Assembly: GCA_000226015.1 (NCBI GenBank)
Contig: JH155219.1
Span: forward strand, 82,701-132,399
Reading direction: 5' to 3'
DNA: 49,699 nt
Source: Mnemiopsis leidyi
Lineage: Eukaryota > Ctenophora > Tentaculata > Lobata > Bolinopsidae
Position numbers and translations under genes: made by a program. Shown here piece by piece: positions 23,801 through 34,322 of this stretch. Positions within the stretch are counted from its first letter, which is position 1. Every line of letters starts with the position of its first letter. The notes under the pieces were generated by a model. That model was not told the DNA's origin and made no database searches. It saw only the letters and a program-made list of their open reading frames with translations.

Positions 23801-24461
23801 GTAAGCCGATTTTACAGTTTAGTGTAAAAGCCGGTGGGAAGCTGAAAAACCGTGTTTGTTCTGCAGACACGTGTGTCTGGCCGGAGTGTTTACATCTCCT
23901 CACCAGGATCTTTGTATGACCTGTACAATTTGCCCATGTCAGAGTGTGTGTATTCTTTAGAGCTGTACTTTTCCTCTCCCATTCCGGTTTTTAGTAACCC
24001 TCGGGACACACTGGAAATTTTACAGATATGCAAGCTAATTCATAGTATTAAACTATAATTGATTTCGTTCAATTACTGTGCTTTTGTAAGGGTTTGCCTC
24101 TTAATGCTTCAATGTTGAGCGCCTCTGTATGTGTGTACCAATCGCTTATGTCCGACGTTACAGCTACAAACTTTAATACGCTAATTGCTTCTCTCTGTCT
24201 GCCAGGACCTGTCGTTTATTAACCTTTTATTGTTTCTTATTGAAGTTTATTATCGTTTATTGCCATTTTATGTCGTAATTCTCTGCTATCGTATCTTCGA
24301 CCCTTGCTGCAGAAAGTGTAACCCCACCGAAACTATCTTTGTCAGCTAGTGTGACAGTCCCAGTTTCTGGATTCTACCTTGCCAGAAAACTCCACCAGTA
24401 TCTCCTTCTCTCTCTGGAGAAGATACCTCTACAAAACTCCCGGGAAGACCCCGGCAGTATC
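20853..24461. other. Long non-coding stretch, no firm exon
   Basis: Short chance frames only. A good donor (AACG|GTAAGC, about 23801) has no ATG-led frame in front, so it could belong to a non-coding exon. The 21872-22090 minus frame has no ATG-supported domain. Confidence 0.4.
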
Positions 24462-24488
24462 ATGTTCTGGTCGTCTTTTTGCGGCTGA
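24462..24488 (+). promoter_or_regulatory. Upstream mini-ORF overlapping exon E start
   Basis: ATGTTCTGG...GGCTGA encodes eight residues, and its stop TGA shares its last base with the ATG of exon E (TGATG). If transcribed, this arrangement suits termination-reinitiation or repression of exon E. It is a sequence observation; function is inference. Confidence 0.4.
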
Positions 24489-24544
24489 TGGGGAACAGTC
24501 TCAGAAGATTTGCTAAGTGGTGCAAGGGTCATGATCCTCTCAAG
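24488..24544 (+). CDS. Candidate alternative first exon E (Gly2, basic)
   Basis: This 19-codon exon, MGNSLRRFAKWCKGHDPLK, ends at a strong donor (AAG|GTGAGT) in phase 0. Gly2 with Asn3 and a following Arg/Lys patch resemble an N-myristoylated membrane anchor, and Cys12 could add palmitate. Position 6 is Arg rather than the preferred Ser, which weakens the myristoylation call. Joined to the EF-hand exons it would give a membrane-directed Ca2+ sensor. ATG 24488 follows a mini-ORF that overlaps it by one base. Confidence 0.6.
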
Positions 24545-27500
24545 GTGAGTCTCCTCTACAGGTCATTAGTGTGTTAAGTATGTAGTACGTTTAAGTTGTA
24601 TGTATATCAGTAAATTGTAACTCAAGTATAAGAATTATAGCTCAAGTATAAGAAAAGGTTTGGACTGCGAAGCTGCGCAAAATTTTCCACACCAGAACTT
24701 AGATGATGATCACCAATGATTATCGCTAGCTCAGCGCGGTTTCTTCATCGATAATTTTGATCATCGGTCCACATCAACGCTGGTACGGTTATGATTATTG
24801 GTACTGTGCGAATCTTCTTTTTTCGTTGTAAACTTGACTGAAATTAAAACTAATGAATACATAGGTTTTTTGAAACTATCTAATTGTTTTTCGTAGTTTA
24901 TATCGTTAATCGCCTGATCTTAAAATCGCCTGATCTTAAAACTGTAAATCAATAAATCCTCCGAAATGCACTGAATCATAGCGTTATGTAGAATAATTGC
25001 ATCGAAATGCCAAAAACCAAATTGTTGACACTGACAACAATGGTGAATGTCCTGTTATAATTCGCAAGCCTCTATATTTTATGTTACGTTTGAGATTTTA
25101 ATGATTTATCATCGTTATTCGTTAAGATACTACTTTATCAATTACGTGGAAAGAATCATCTTAAAAGGTCCAAATCTTCGAGGTTAATTTTATCGACAAC
25201 TTACTTAGTTGCATGCATTCCGATACCGTGGGAACGTTAGCCGTTACTGTCAGTAAGCTACCTCACTTAACTTTAAGCTAGAACTTTCTCAATCGCCATC
25301 ATCGAATTATTGTAATCCAGCTCGACATGACATACGATTATGTCAACAAAAACTGTAAATTTTGTTCGGATTCTGCATAAGTCATAGAATTTCGTTCTCG
25401 TGAATCGGTTAAGACACTAACACACCCCGTTTTAATTCCGTTTAATTCCCTTACCATTGGTCTTGTGTTCTTGTGTATATTAGCATTAAATTGATAAATG
25501 TTCAATAGCTTTAATCCTTTAATCGTATATTCGTATGACTCGTTATAGTATTTGCCGTTTGCGTTGTTACATAAATGCTACGTGGCTGCTTTCTTACATC
25601 TATCCCTACTGCGAAGTTTCAGTTTTTCAGTTGACACGTACCACTCCTTGTTGTTTTCTAATCCACTTTTCGACATCACATGTTGCTTTTTACGTCGAGT
25701 CCAGTACCGTCTGCTGTCTACGATCGAGAAGAAGATTTTTATAGAAATCGGCGTTAAATGGTGCTTACTGTCACATCTGCGACAGACAGTAAGGTGACAT
25801 CTGGCGAGTCACGTGAGCTTGTAGCGTACCACATGACCTCTTACTAGATATGAATTCAAGTTGAATTCGGGTTTGAGTAAGACTGAGATTCACAGTACCC
25901 TGTCGGCCGAAAACAATTACATGTCTCCGATCATGCATCACAACAAAATACGATTCGGTCCTGCTCTTGCTTCAATGGCACGAGAATCGATTTTCGCAAT
26001 TTCGCCGCTAGTGCTGGTGAAATCACCGTGATTATTTCACAATTTGGTTGACTAAAATACTACCGGAGTATGTAGTTTTTATTCAGTTCGATACTAAGTC
26101 ATATTTTGAACTATTTGTCAGAATTTTCCAGTGTACATAGTAGTTCGAATGCCCCGATTTTAATACCTAAAACTTAAACCTAACAAATCGTCATAATCAC
26201 CTTGCGATTCTAGATATTTAAACAAGTTCACTCTACCGCTAATAAGGCAATACTAATTTGACATATTTTCTACCCTTATTAAAACGGATTTAGGGTTTCC
26301 TTGGGGCCGTAGTTTTAAAATTTCACTAAATCATCAACTGACCATAGTTATTAAACTGAATTTTGAAAAAATATTCCACCTGCTCCTGTAGTAGGGCATT
26401 ATAATCACATTTTCGTTTACTGAATACTTAGCCTAAAGGCTTTGAGAAGAACATTAATTTTCAAAAATGAACGATAACTTGGTTAAGTTTTAACCTTGGC
26501 AAAGTCACCCGTATCGGCCTTATCTAAAATTGTTCCGCTTTAAAATCTATGCTGAGTTGGAAAAAACTTAATTTCCATTAACTTTGTTATTCGATAGAAT
26601 GGGCAGGTAAATTTGTTTAATCTCCTGCACCAAAGTGCACCATGCCAATTTCGTTCAAATTCTTGCCTTCATTTGTGATCAACCGCTCCCCCCATTTGGC
26701 ATACTCACGTGTATAAGAAATATCATAAATTTTTCATACGACAAAATGTAAGTTCCAAGCAAGATAAATGTTTAAATAATATGACAATTCCGGTCTTTAT
26801 TTAAAGGTTGAGAAAGCAAGACCACTATTATTATCTCATTAAGATAGCCAGAGCTTATTGAAATAGTGTCGAAACTTTCTGTAGTTAAACGTTTTTTCTC
26901 AGTGTTACCTTCGAGAGTTAAAGCCGAATCTCAGCCACCATAATACCATATGTTAAATATTTTAATGCCGTCCCCTATTGGTAGGACTTGTGACGATTGT
27001 GACTATCATCCTTTTTTAGTTTTGCAAAAATTTCGTTGATTTAAGGCGGACTTGATTATTTGATTTCATGGCAAGGGCACAGTTGCACCACTTGGTGCGT
27101 TCCAGATTGCTGATCTCAGAATTGATTCCATTTGTAACTGATCTTCGTCTCTCAAGTCCTGGATTTTACTGTTCTTGTTGACGAAAATAACCAACATCAC
27201 GTATATGAATTACTGTTTAAGGAACTACTACTTGTTACCCTTCTTTCGACACTAAATCAAATTGTTTAACATTTACCAAGCCATTGTTCACTTTGTCGAC
27301 GCTAGGGTCTTACGAAGTTCTTTCAAAAAGGTGTAAAGTATACCAGAAATATGATCTCAGATTTTAAGAAGCGGGCAGAAACTGATAAACTGCTGCACAA
27401 ATTAGTTAATCGCTGTTATTTTCAAGATTTCTCAAGTAGGCGTGACGCAGCGCCCCCTAAATCCTTGTTAGACTGACAAATACACCGCCCTGAGACCTCC

Positions 27501-29145
27501 GTCCAGTATTCCGGAGGGCTCTGTTTTTTGTTAGACACTCCAGAGAAGGGTCTCTAATTTCTTGCTTACATAATTTTTGTAATATCTCAAATCTCAATTC
27601 TCCCATAGTTGTCTTGTCTTCTAGGTTCTTTTCGAACCCGGTCAAGTCAAAATTACATGTTTAGCATTATCACTCCAAGTCGAACTATAGCGTATTAGGG
27701 CGTGTCCCCCACCTTCTACATCCATTGCCCTGCCAGAACAGTTTAGGTTTATTAAGTTATTACCTTCATTCGGTTTTTGATGACAATTGTCTATAAAAAG
27801 CCGACAGTTTTTCAGGGGCGGCGTTGTTATTTCGTCATCCACTTCAAACACAACATTGGGTCAAAAGCAAGGCCGCCATTTTGGGTATTCCACAGTTGGT
27901 GCCTCGGCCTGCCCTCGGCGCAATAACACAAGTCTACGCCTAATAGGTCACCTGCAAAGCAGTTATCACGTACCAGTGTTATACACTTATACCACCTGTC
28001 TATGATCTCACTCTCATAAATCGATCATTTTCTTCACAAATTCTAATTGTATGACGTAATTTGTCAATGTGCTTGTCAGATATTCTAATATCGATAATCC
28101 TAAATGTCAAAAATGCAGACAATTTAGAGTGTCTGAAGTTTTGACGTAGCCGACTGAAAGACCTGTGTAATCAGCACAAAAGCATTATTTGATTAGCAGC
28201 TTGTTAAGGGTAGACAAGCTTGTTAGTTCTGGATACTTTCTCTGCACCTCTCTACAACTTTGCTCTTTTGTTTCTCCTCCTTTAATCTACCTCACCCAAA
28301 ATTCCATTGCTACAGTTTTTCCTCAGAATGCACCTCATTAATCCTTAATACATACTTTATGGTTAAGAATTTTCAGCATATTTTCAGCACCGCTGTTTAC
28401 CAAAATTCCGTACATCATGAGATCATGATCAGAGCCAGCATACAAGATGATAGACAGTTTGCTTGTAGAAATATCTCAGCGCTGCAACTTTGTAGTGACT
28501 GTGTAATAACTACTTTAATCAAATTTTATCAGATACGAATGTACAGGCAATGTCCCTGTATAGACCCATACCGCGATGGCGCGATGCTGCTTTTACCTTT
28601 GAAAACACAGGAAACTGATATAAACACAGCCGCCTGTACAAGCTGCCATATGTGACATGATAAGCTCACAAAAACTGTGCATTTTCGCACAAGTGCATGG
28701 TATATCAGGCTCTGATTCCCATGTGATCTCTTCCCATATCACACAGAGTACCAGTAATCCGTCGGGGTTCTCGTCTTTTTTCAGATTCATGGCCCTGCCC
28801 TACACATTCAACTGGTTACCATGCCAACCTGTGTTGGCAAGTTTTTCCAGCTGCTCCAAATTGTAATGTTTTTATTTTTAGCAGCGGTGGTGGCCGGTAC
28901 ACCACTACACCAGCGACCGTCAGTTCTATCACTTTCCTTCTCCACCGTGCGTCTACTACCGTTAACCGTAATCTCGGCTTTGTTGTGCTTGAAATATTTG
29001 GAGTGCAGATATTTTATAACACTCATCCGATAGTCCTCCGATATAGCAGACCGGTCTATCGGTCTGTGCTTTTTGCTTTGTTGTTATACTGTTATAGTCT
29101 CCTCGCTCGTGCCTGGCCTCAGTCGCTGCAGCGACTTGATTTACG
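24545..29145. other. Long non-coding stretch, weak candidates only
   Basis: A 12-codon ATG-to-donor frame at 25758-25793 (MVLTVTSATDSK|GTGACA) is phase 0 but has a poor donor. A 70-codon frame at 28821-29033 begins like a signal peptide (MPTCVGKFFQLLQIVMFLFL) but shows no family match. From about 28.8 to 29.2 kb both strands stay open in overlapping frames, reflecting higher GC. Confidence 0.35.
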
Positions 29146-29238
29146 ATGTCACTCGCTTTTAGGTTTCGTCCTCCGACCATGCCCCGCTTTAACATTAAAG
29201 TCAAGTTCCGGGATCGCGATCGGACTGTCACAGCTCAG
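29146..29238 (+). CDS. Candidate alternative first exon F (basic)
   Basis: Two in-frame starts are possible. ATG 29146 gives MSLAFRFRPPT before the second Met, and ATG 29179 gives MPRFNIKVKFRDRDRTVTAQ (20 codons). Both end at CAG|GTAGAT in phase 0. An acceptor-like CTCGCTTTTAG ends at 29162, between the two ATGs, so with an upstream leader or trans-splicing the start would be 29179. The tail is basic (KVKFRDRDR). No domain is recognised. Confidence 0.5.
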
Positions 29239-30705
29239 GTAGATATATTTATAAGTTTGGTTCATGTTTTTAACTGCAATACACGGACCTTTGAATGCTT
29301 CATTTTTATCGAATTTAGAACAATGCTCGAGCTTAAATGTTGTGTAAATGTCGAATGAGTATGCTGATATGCTGCATTGCATGTTTGTGATTGTTTGAAG
29401 TTTTCTGGTTATGACCATACCGGATCGCTGATGCCGGTTTATTCTGCAACAAAGTTCATGCTCGTGATAATTCGACAGTATTTGTCAAAATTGTAACGAC
29501 CATTGTAGTAATAGTATTTTAGTCTAAAGTAATAGTATCTTAGTCTAAAGATTTATGCGAAATAACCGCCTCCCCACGAATTTTGAAGCCTTTCTTGATG
29601 TTTGGATTATTTCTTAGTCTAGACAAATTTTGAAACGGAAATGGAGACTGTTATGACAAATCGTGTTTTCTAGGAAAGGATTTTTGCGTTTTAGTAAATT
29701 TATATAATTATGTACCATAACACTATTACAACAATAATTTCAAAGAATATCAATATCGCTAAATCAGTAAATAATCAGTCTATAATTGAAATTGGCCGTT
29801 TAAACTTGATGAAGGAATCAAAATCAGTATTTTGGCCGTTGAATAACTGCCAATCTCTCGTACCCATTTCTTAGGACATATTTGTTATTTTTTGTATGTC
29901 TAAACCTTTGCATATATAATTCAATGTTCCATTTTCGATATGTAATGTGTGTATTACCGTATATAATTTCATGATGCAAAATGAAACAAAAATTACAATC
30001 ACTATTATAAGTGAAAAACTGAAAATGGCCTGTCTCAGGAAAACGACAAGAAATGGACAAGAGGATTTGTAGATTCCCTAGTTGACGGCATCTGTTGCGG
30101 TGGCAGAGATCAATCAGGCCTGGTAGATCACCATATTGCAAGCATAAAAAGCACCAGCCCTTTAAACTCTAAAATAAGTAAAAATAGTCTGAAAATAAAA
30201 ACATCTTCTATATGATAGACAGTACAATATATATATGTTAAATATTTTTGAAATAGGTACCATTAAACAGAATAAGTGACAACGGGTATAACGTCGGATT
30301 TTTGGCCGAAAATGTGAACCATAGCTTTTATTTTAGTAGTTGCTTAGTTTAGCAATTGACGTTATATATAAGCATGGCAATTAGATAGCATTTTGAAGCA
30401 TCAGGATTGACTACAAGCATATATCCACATTCAAAGCAATAGGTAAATAGGTAACGTAAGAATTATTCGAAGCCCGCGACTTGTACACAAAACACAAACA
30501 ACTTAGCTGTTAGCATAAATGCTATTGCAGAAATGAATCGGTTCTTTCTTTCTCATCGTCCTCTCACAAAACAGTGCAATAAACTATAGAACAATCATCC
30601 GCTTACGTTACTCAACAACGTTAGTTGGTGTATGTTAGCCGAGCGGCCGCAGTAAATAGCGCTCAGTACCAAACTGTGTTGTTATTGTATAACCCAACTG
30701 TTTTC
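29239..30705. other. Non-coding, small duplication
   Basis: AGTAATAGTATTTTAGTCTA and a near copy stand in tandem at about 29508-29549. The 105-codon minus frame 29824-30141 is not supported. No gene is seen. Confidence 0.4.
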
Positions 30706-30756
30706 ATGTTGACACTTTCCCGTTTATTGAAGACCAAGTCCGGTAAATACAGACAG
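30706..30756 (+). CDS. Candidate alternative first exon G
   Basis: This 17-codon exon, MLTLSRLLKTKSGKYRQ, ends at CAG|GTTAGT in phase 0. The start MLTLSRLLK looks like a short mitochondrial or membrane-seeking helix. Its last residues YRQ also end exon C. The frame stays open through the donor to 31146 (147 codons from this ATG, stop included) and passes a second good phase-0 donor at 30885 (AAA|GTAAGG), so a longer exon form or retained-intron protein is possible. Confidence 0.48.
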
Positions 30757-31353
30757 GTTAGTTTACAAGTTAACACTCGAGGTCACGTGACACTCCCTCA
30801 GTCAGATCAACACTTGGCAAATTCCACATTGTTCCGTAAACTGTATGTGTCTATGATAAAACGGGGAAACTGCACCTTCATAAAAGTAAGGTCCAACACT
30901 GTATCACAAGACAGCAATGAGCGAGCGAGCGGGCTTGTCGACTTGGCAACCTCTGCACTGTCAACAGCTCTGTATCTAGTTCTATCTGTCTGGAGGCACA
31001 AAGTTACTAAGTTACAGGCTTTTCCTGGCCCATTCCTTTACTCTCCCTTGGCTTTCACTCAAGAGATGTATCTGAAGATTTCCGGCTGCCAAACTTACGT
31101 ATTGGTCGAGAGTGTAACTCCGACTGCAACAAAAGATATACACTAATATTGTTATTATGTTTTGCGGGACGCATCGAATGACCCAATTTTCGCAAGCAAG
31201 TTTTGAGTTGTGTCAAAATTGGTAGTTAGACATTGTTACCTATTAAGATGAGAAACTCCTGATTCACCCTCAATGAAAGATAATCTATAGGCGGTTTAGC
31301 ACGAAATGTTTCTTTCCAGAAAGCTCCTACCAAATGTATCTCTCCCAGCTGAG

Positions 31354-31410
31354 ATGGGTGACATTGACGTGGCCTTTGACGTCAACATCGACCTGCTCGC
31401 TGTCCAGACG
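31354..31410 (+). CDS. Candidate alternative first exon H (acidic)
   Basis: This 19-codon frame, MGDIDVAFDVNIDLLAVQT, ends at ACG|GTACAG, phase 0. A strong acceptor TATCTCTCCCAG ends 5 nt before the ATG, which would exclude the out-of-frame ATG at 31334. It is acidic (four Asp among the first 13 residues), unlike the basic tails of B, E and F. The donor is only fair. If it were internal from an upstream acceptor it would not be in phase 0, so a first coding exon is the better reading. Confidence 0.42.
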
Positions 31411-32749
31411 GTACAGTTTCTATCATAATCACGTTTTTGTTGTACAGAGTTGTGATTTAGCCTTCGTTCCGTTGCTGAAGTGCGACACAGTTTCTGTTTC
31501 TGTGGCTTTGAAAATGTTCCAGAGTTCCCCAGTGGTCCAGGTGCATCCAGATGTAGGTTACATATCCCGGAATATTTGGATTTTAACAGACGAGACCAGT
31601 CGGCCAGGACGAACCAACACTGGATTCGTTCCTTATAATAATGAAATACGTCAGGAGCCCATTCTCGGTTGTAGTTCTTGCGTACGACGTATTCACGTTT
31701 CCGATTTCAGAGTGTTTCCTTGATGATGTCACCGTTATTACCGTTTGGGTCTTTTTAAATACGATTTTTATTTTATTCTCTTAAATTGCTATTTTCTGTT
31801 TGTGTTTGAAACGCAAAAACATGTACACTTTTAGCTTTAACTTTCAACTTATTATACATAGCGTAAAGAACTTAATTAATCTCGAAATTATACAAAAACT
31901 CGGTTACATACGAAAATTAAAATGGCCTCAATGGAATCAATAAAAGCGGCCACAATTCTCTTTTCTTTCGGCCGCTGATTATATCTGTCCAGGAAGTAGG
32001 CCTGGTAGGTTCGGCGTCATCCATTCCCGCTAGTAGCGGCTAAATACTTGTACTAAACGTATTTTATTGTTAATACAGGCGGATTACTAATGTAGCCCTG
32101 ATACATTGCTGTCAGTTACCTGTTTACATGAATTTGATTACCTGACTTTATCCCTTTATCTGTGCCTGGTGTATTATAAGATTATAGTATCTTAGTATGT
32201 GCTTTAGTCGCCATAGTTGTAAATCGGTAAATGTAATGATTATGAACATTTGTCAAGCCTGATCGGGAAGAATCTTTTTAACTGCCAAATGAAATCCCTC
32301 GTTTTTTTCTTTTTTTTCAAAGGGATGGAAATGACGGTGAATATCCAATATCCATGTCAATAAAATTTTGGCCCACTCAAGTACTTATAGGCATGGTAAA
32401 TGAAGAAATAAAAACGATACAAATCGATAATTAAAATTACTGGATTGTACATTATCAGTCTGTCTTTCAATAGTAATAGGAAACGAGGTCCCCGTTAGCA
32501 TGGTAAGGGTTGCATGCTTAGTCGTTGCGGAAATAGTTCAGCCTCTAGTGTAGTTTGAACAGACACATATCCCTAATTCCACGACAGCGTATGTCCTAAA
32601 AATAAAATCTTTTCCTTGTTGTCTCTAAACAACCCGATCTGTGTCACCCAATTGAAAAATAAAAGATGTCTGTCGACGGCAGAAAGATGCACACGATGCC
32701 TCGACAGTAGGCTAATCTTTCAAAACATGAAACCTTGTACTACCGTTTA
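31411..32749. other. Non-coding, weak candidates only
   Basis: A 13-codon phase-0 frame at 31514-31552 (MFQSSPVVQVHPD|GTAGGT) is possible but unsupported. At 32500 an ATG is followed directly by GTAAGG, the layout of the first intron in many calmodulin genes, but it may be chance. Confidence 0.35.
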
Positions 32750-32935
32750 TAGTATAAGTTCTTCAGTTGAACTTGAATATGAAAAATCATACTTTTATAC
32801 TATTTAGTTCTTAAGTTGACTGGTGAACATACTATTAAGTTCTTTAGTTGAACTTGGATATGACTGGTGAACAGATCATGCTAATATATACTATCAAGTT
32901 CCTTAGTTGTACTTGGATATGACTGGTGAACAGGT
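32750..32935. repeat. Degenerate repeat, core AGTTCTTTAGTTGAACTTGG
   Basis: Four diverged copies of AAGTTC(T/C)T(T/C)AGTTG(A/T)ACTTG are present, most followed by ATATGACTGGTGAACA. They lie near 32756, 32806, 32838 and 32899. Confidence 0.75.
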
Positions 32936-33064
32936 CGGCTCTTACAAATGATATCCATCCCGACTGTTTACAATCGCTGCCTTGTAATCTTACATTGAGA
33001 ATAAGACCTGGACCGGTTGCCACAGACACTACCCAGACACTGACATGTAATCAGTCACTACAAA

Positions 33065-33136
33065 ATGGATCCGTCGTCAGAGTTTAGTTATGTTATTATG
33101 AAGGGAAGTGGAAGTACCTGTCCATGCATACTTGAG
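33065..33136 (+). CDS. Weak candidate first exon I
   Basis: This 24-codon frame begins MDPSSEFSYVIMKGSGSTCP and ends CILE at GAG|GTACTT, phase 0. The ATG context (ACAAAATGG) is good, while the donor is weak. The tail end has two Cys. It is included because of its position and phase in the array. A chance frame is quite possible. Confidence 0.28.
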
Positions 33137-33905
33137 GTACTTTCTATACTCCTCTAAAATGCAGCCAGGATGCCAGGATGGTATGATCTTTGGGTTAAAA
33201 CTAGAATTGTCAGTGATCTGATTGATTGGTAATGGTCGTGGTTGTCTGCCTCTAAAATGATTTGTGAGTGGTCTAATAATCCTCAGCTCTTAATGGCTGA
33301 TTGTCTTGTTGTCAACCCGAAACTATTTCAAATCATTATGAGCGCTATTTGATTTGTAAATAGTTCTCTCTTGGTTACGCCTATTATCTTACAGTTCTTT
33401 TTGATACGTCCATTTTATTGCCAAGCTTCTCTCCTCCTATTCGATACAAACCTCATCTCCGATACAACTTAATAAATTTACTGCGGCGGATCACTTTTGG
33501 GAGACTAGAAACGTGTTATTATTGAGGTCTTTCATCGCGCTAACTTACCTGGTCACAGTCACATAACGTTTTATTCTCGTCTTTACTCACATTTCTATTA
33601 TTATATTCTTAAATTCATTATTTTACTATTTTACATCTGTCATTTTTACTACATAGCTGCGTTATAAAAGTTTAGCTTGCCTCCCCGTTCTCGGTTTATT
33701 TTTCATCCTTTCTCATTCTGTTATTCTAGTTTCAGTTTTGACCGTTTCTCTCAATTTTCCATGGTATGAATTTTCCCAATCAAGTTAACCTGTATTTGTT
33801 CTCCTAACAAACACGTTTTCAGTGAACCTTACTAAACTGACACTTACACAACATCTCACTTAGATAACGTTTCTCTGAGAGGTAGTAGGGGGAGGGCCAC
33901 TATTC

Positions 33906-34322
33906 CATTAACGTGACTGTGGCGTGTACTGAAGTGTAGAACCCGTCATTAACGTGACTGTGGCGTGTACTGAAGTGTAGAACCCGTCATTAACGTGACT
34001 GTGGCGTGTACTGAAGTGTAGAACCCGTCATTAACGTGACTGTGGCGTGTACTGAAGTGTAGAACCCGTCATTAACGTGACTGTGGCGTGTACTGAAGTG
34101 TAGAACCCGTCATTAACNNNNNNNNNNACTGTGGCGTGTACTGAAGTGTAGAACCCGGCACTAACGTGACTGTGGCGTGTACTGAAGTGTAGAACCCGGC
34201 ACTAACGTGACTGTGGCGTGTACTGAAGTGTAGAACCCGGCACTAACGTGACTGTGGCGTGTACTGAAGTGTAGAACCCGTCATTAACGTGACTGTGGCG
34301 TGTACTGAAGTGTAGAACCCGG
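33906..34322. repeat. 41-bp minisatellite with assembly gap
   Basis: Ten units of 41 bp (CATTAACGTGACTGTGGCGT then GTACTGAAGTGTAGAACCCGT) are almost identical. Two subtypes differ at one spot: ...CCGTCATTAAC and ...CCGGCACTAAC. The second forms a block at 34159-34281. Ten N at 34118-34127 stand where three bases are expected, so the gap length is arbitrary. Confidence 0.97.

Noticed and set aside
25205..25255. ATG frame before donor GTAAGC (MHSDTVGTLAVTV)
   Set aside because: Ends in phase 1; no fitting acceptor.
28821..29033. Plus-strand frame with signal-peptide-like start
   Set aside because: Hydrophobic start only; both strands are open here and no mature peptide or family is recognisable.
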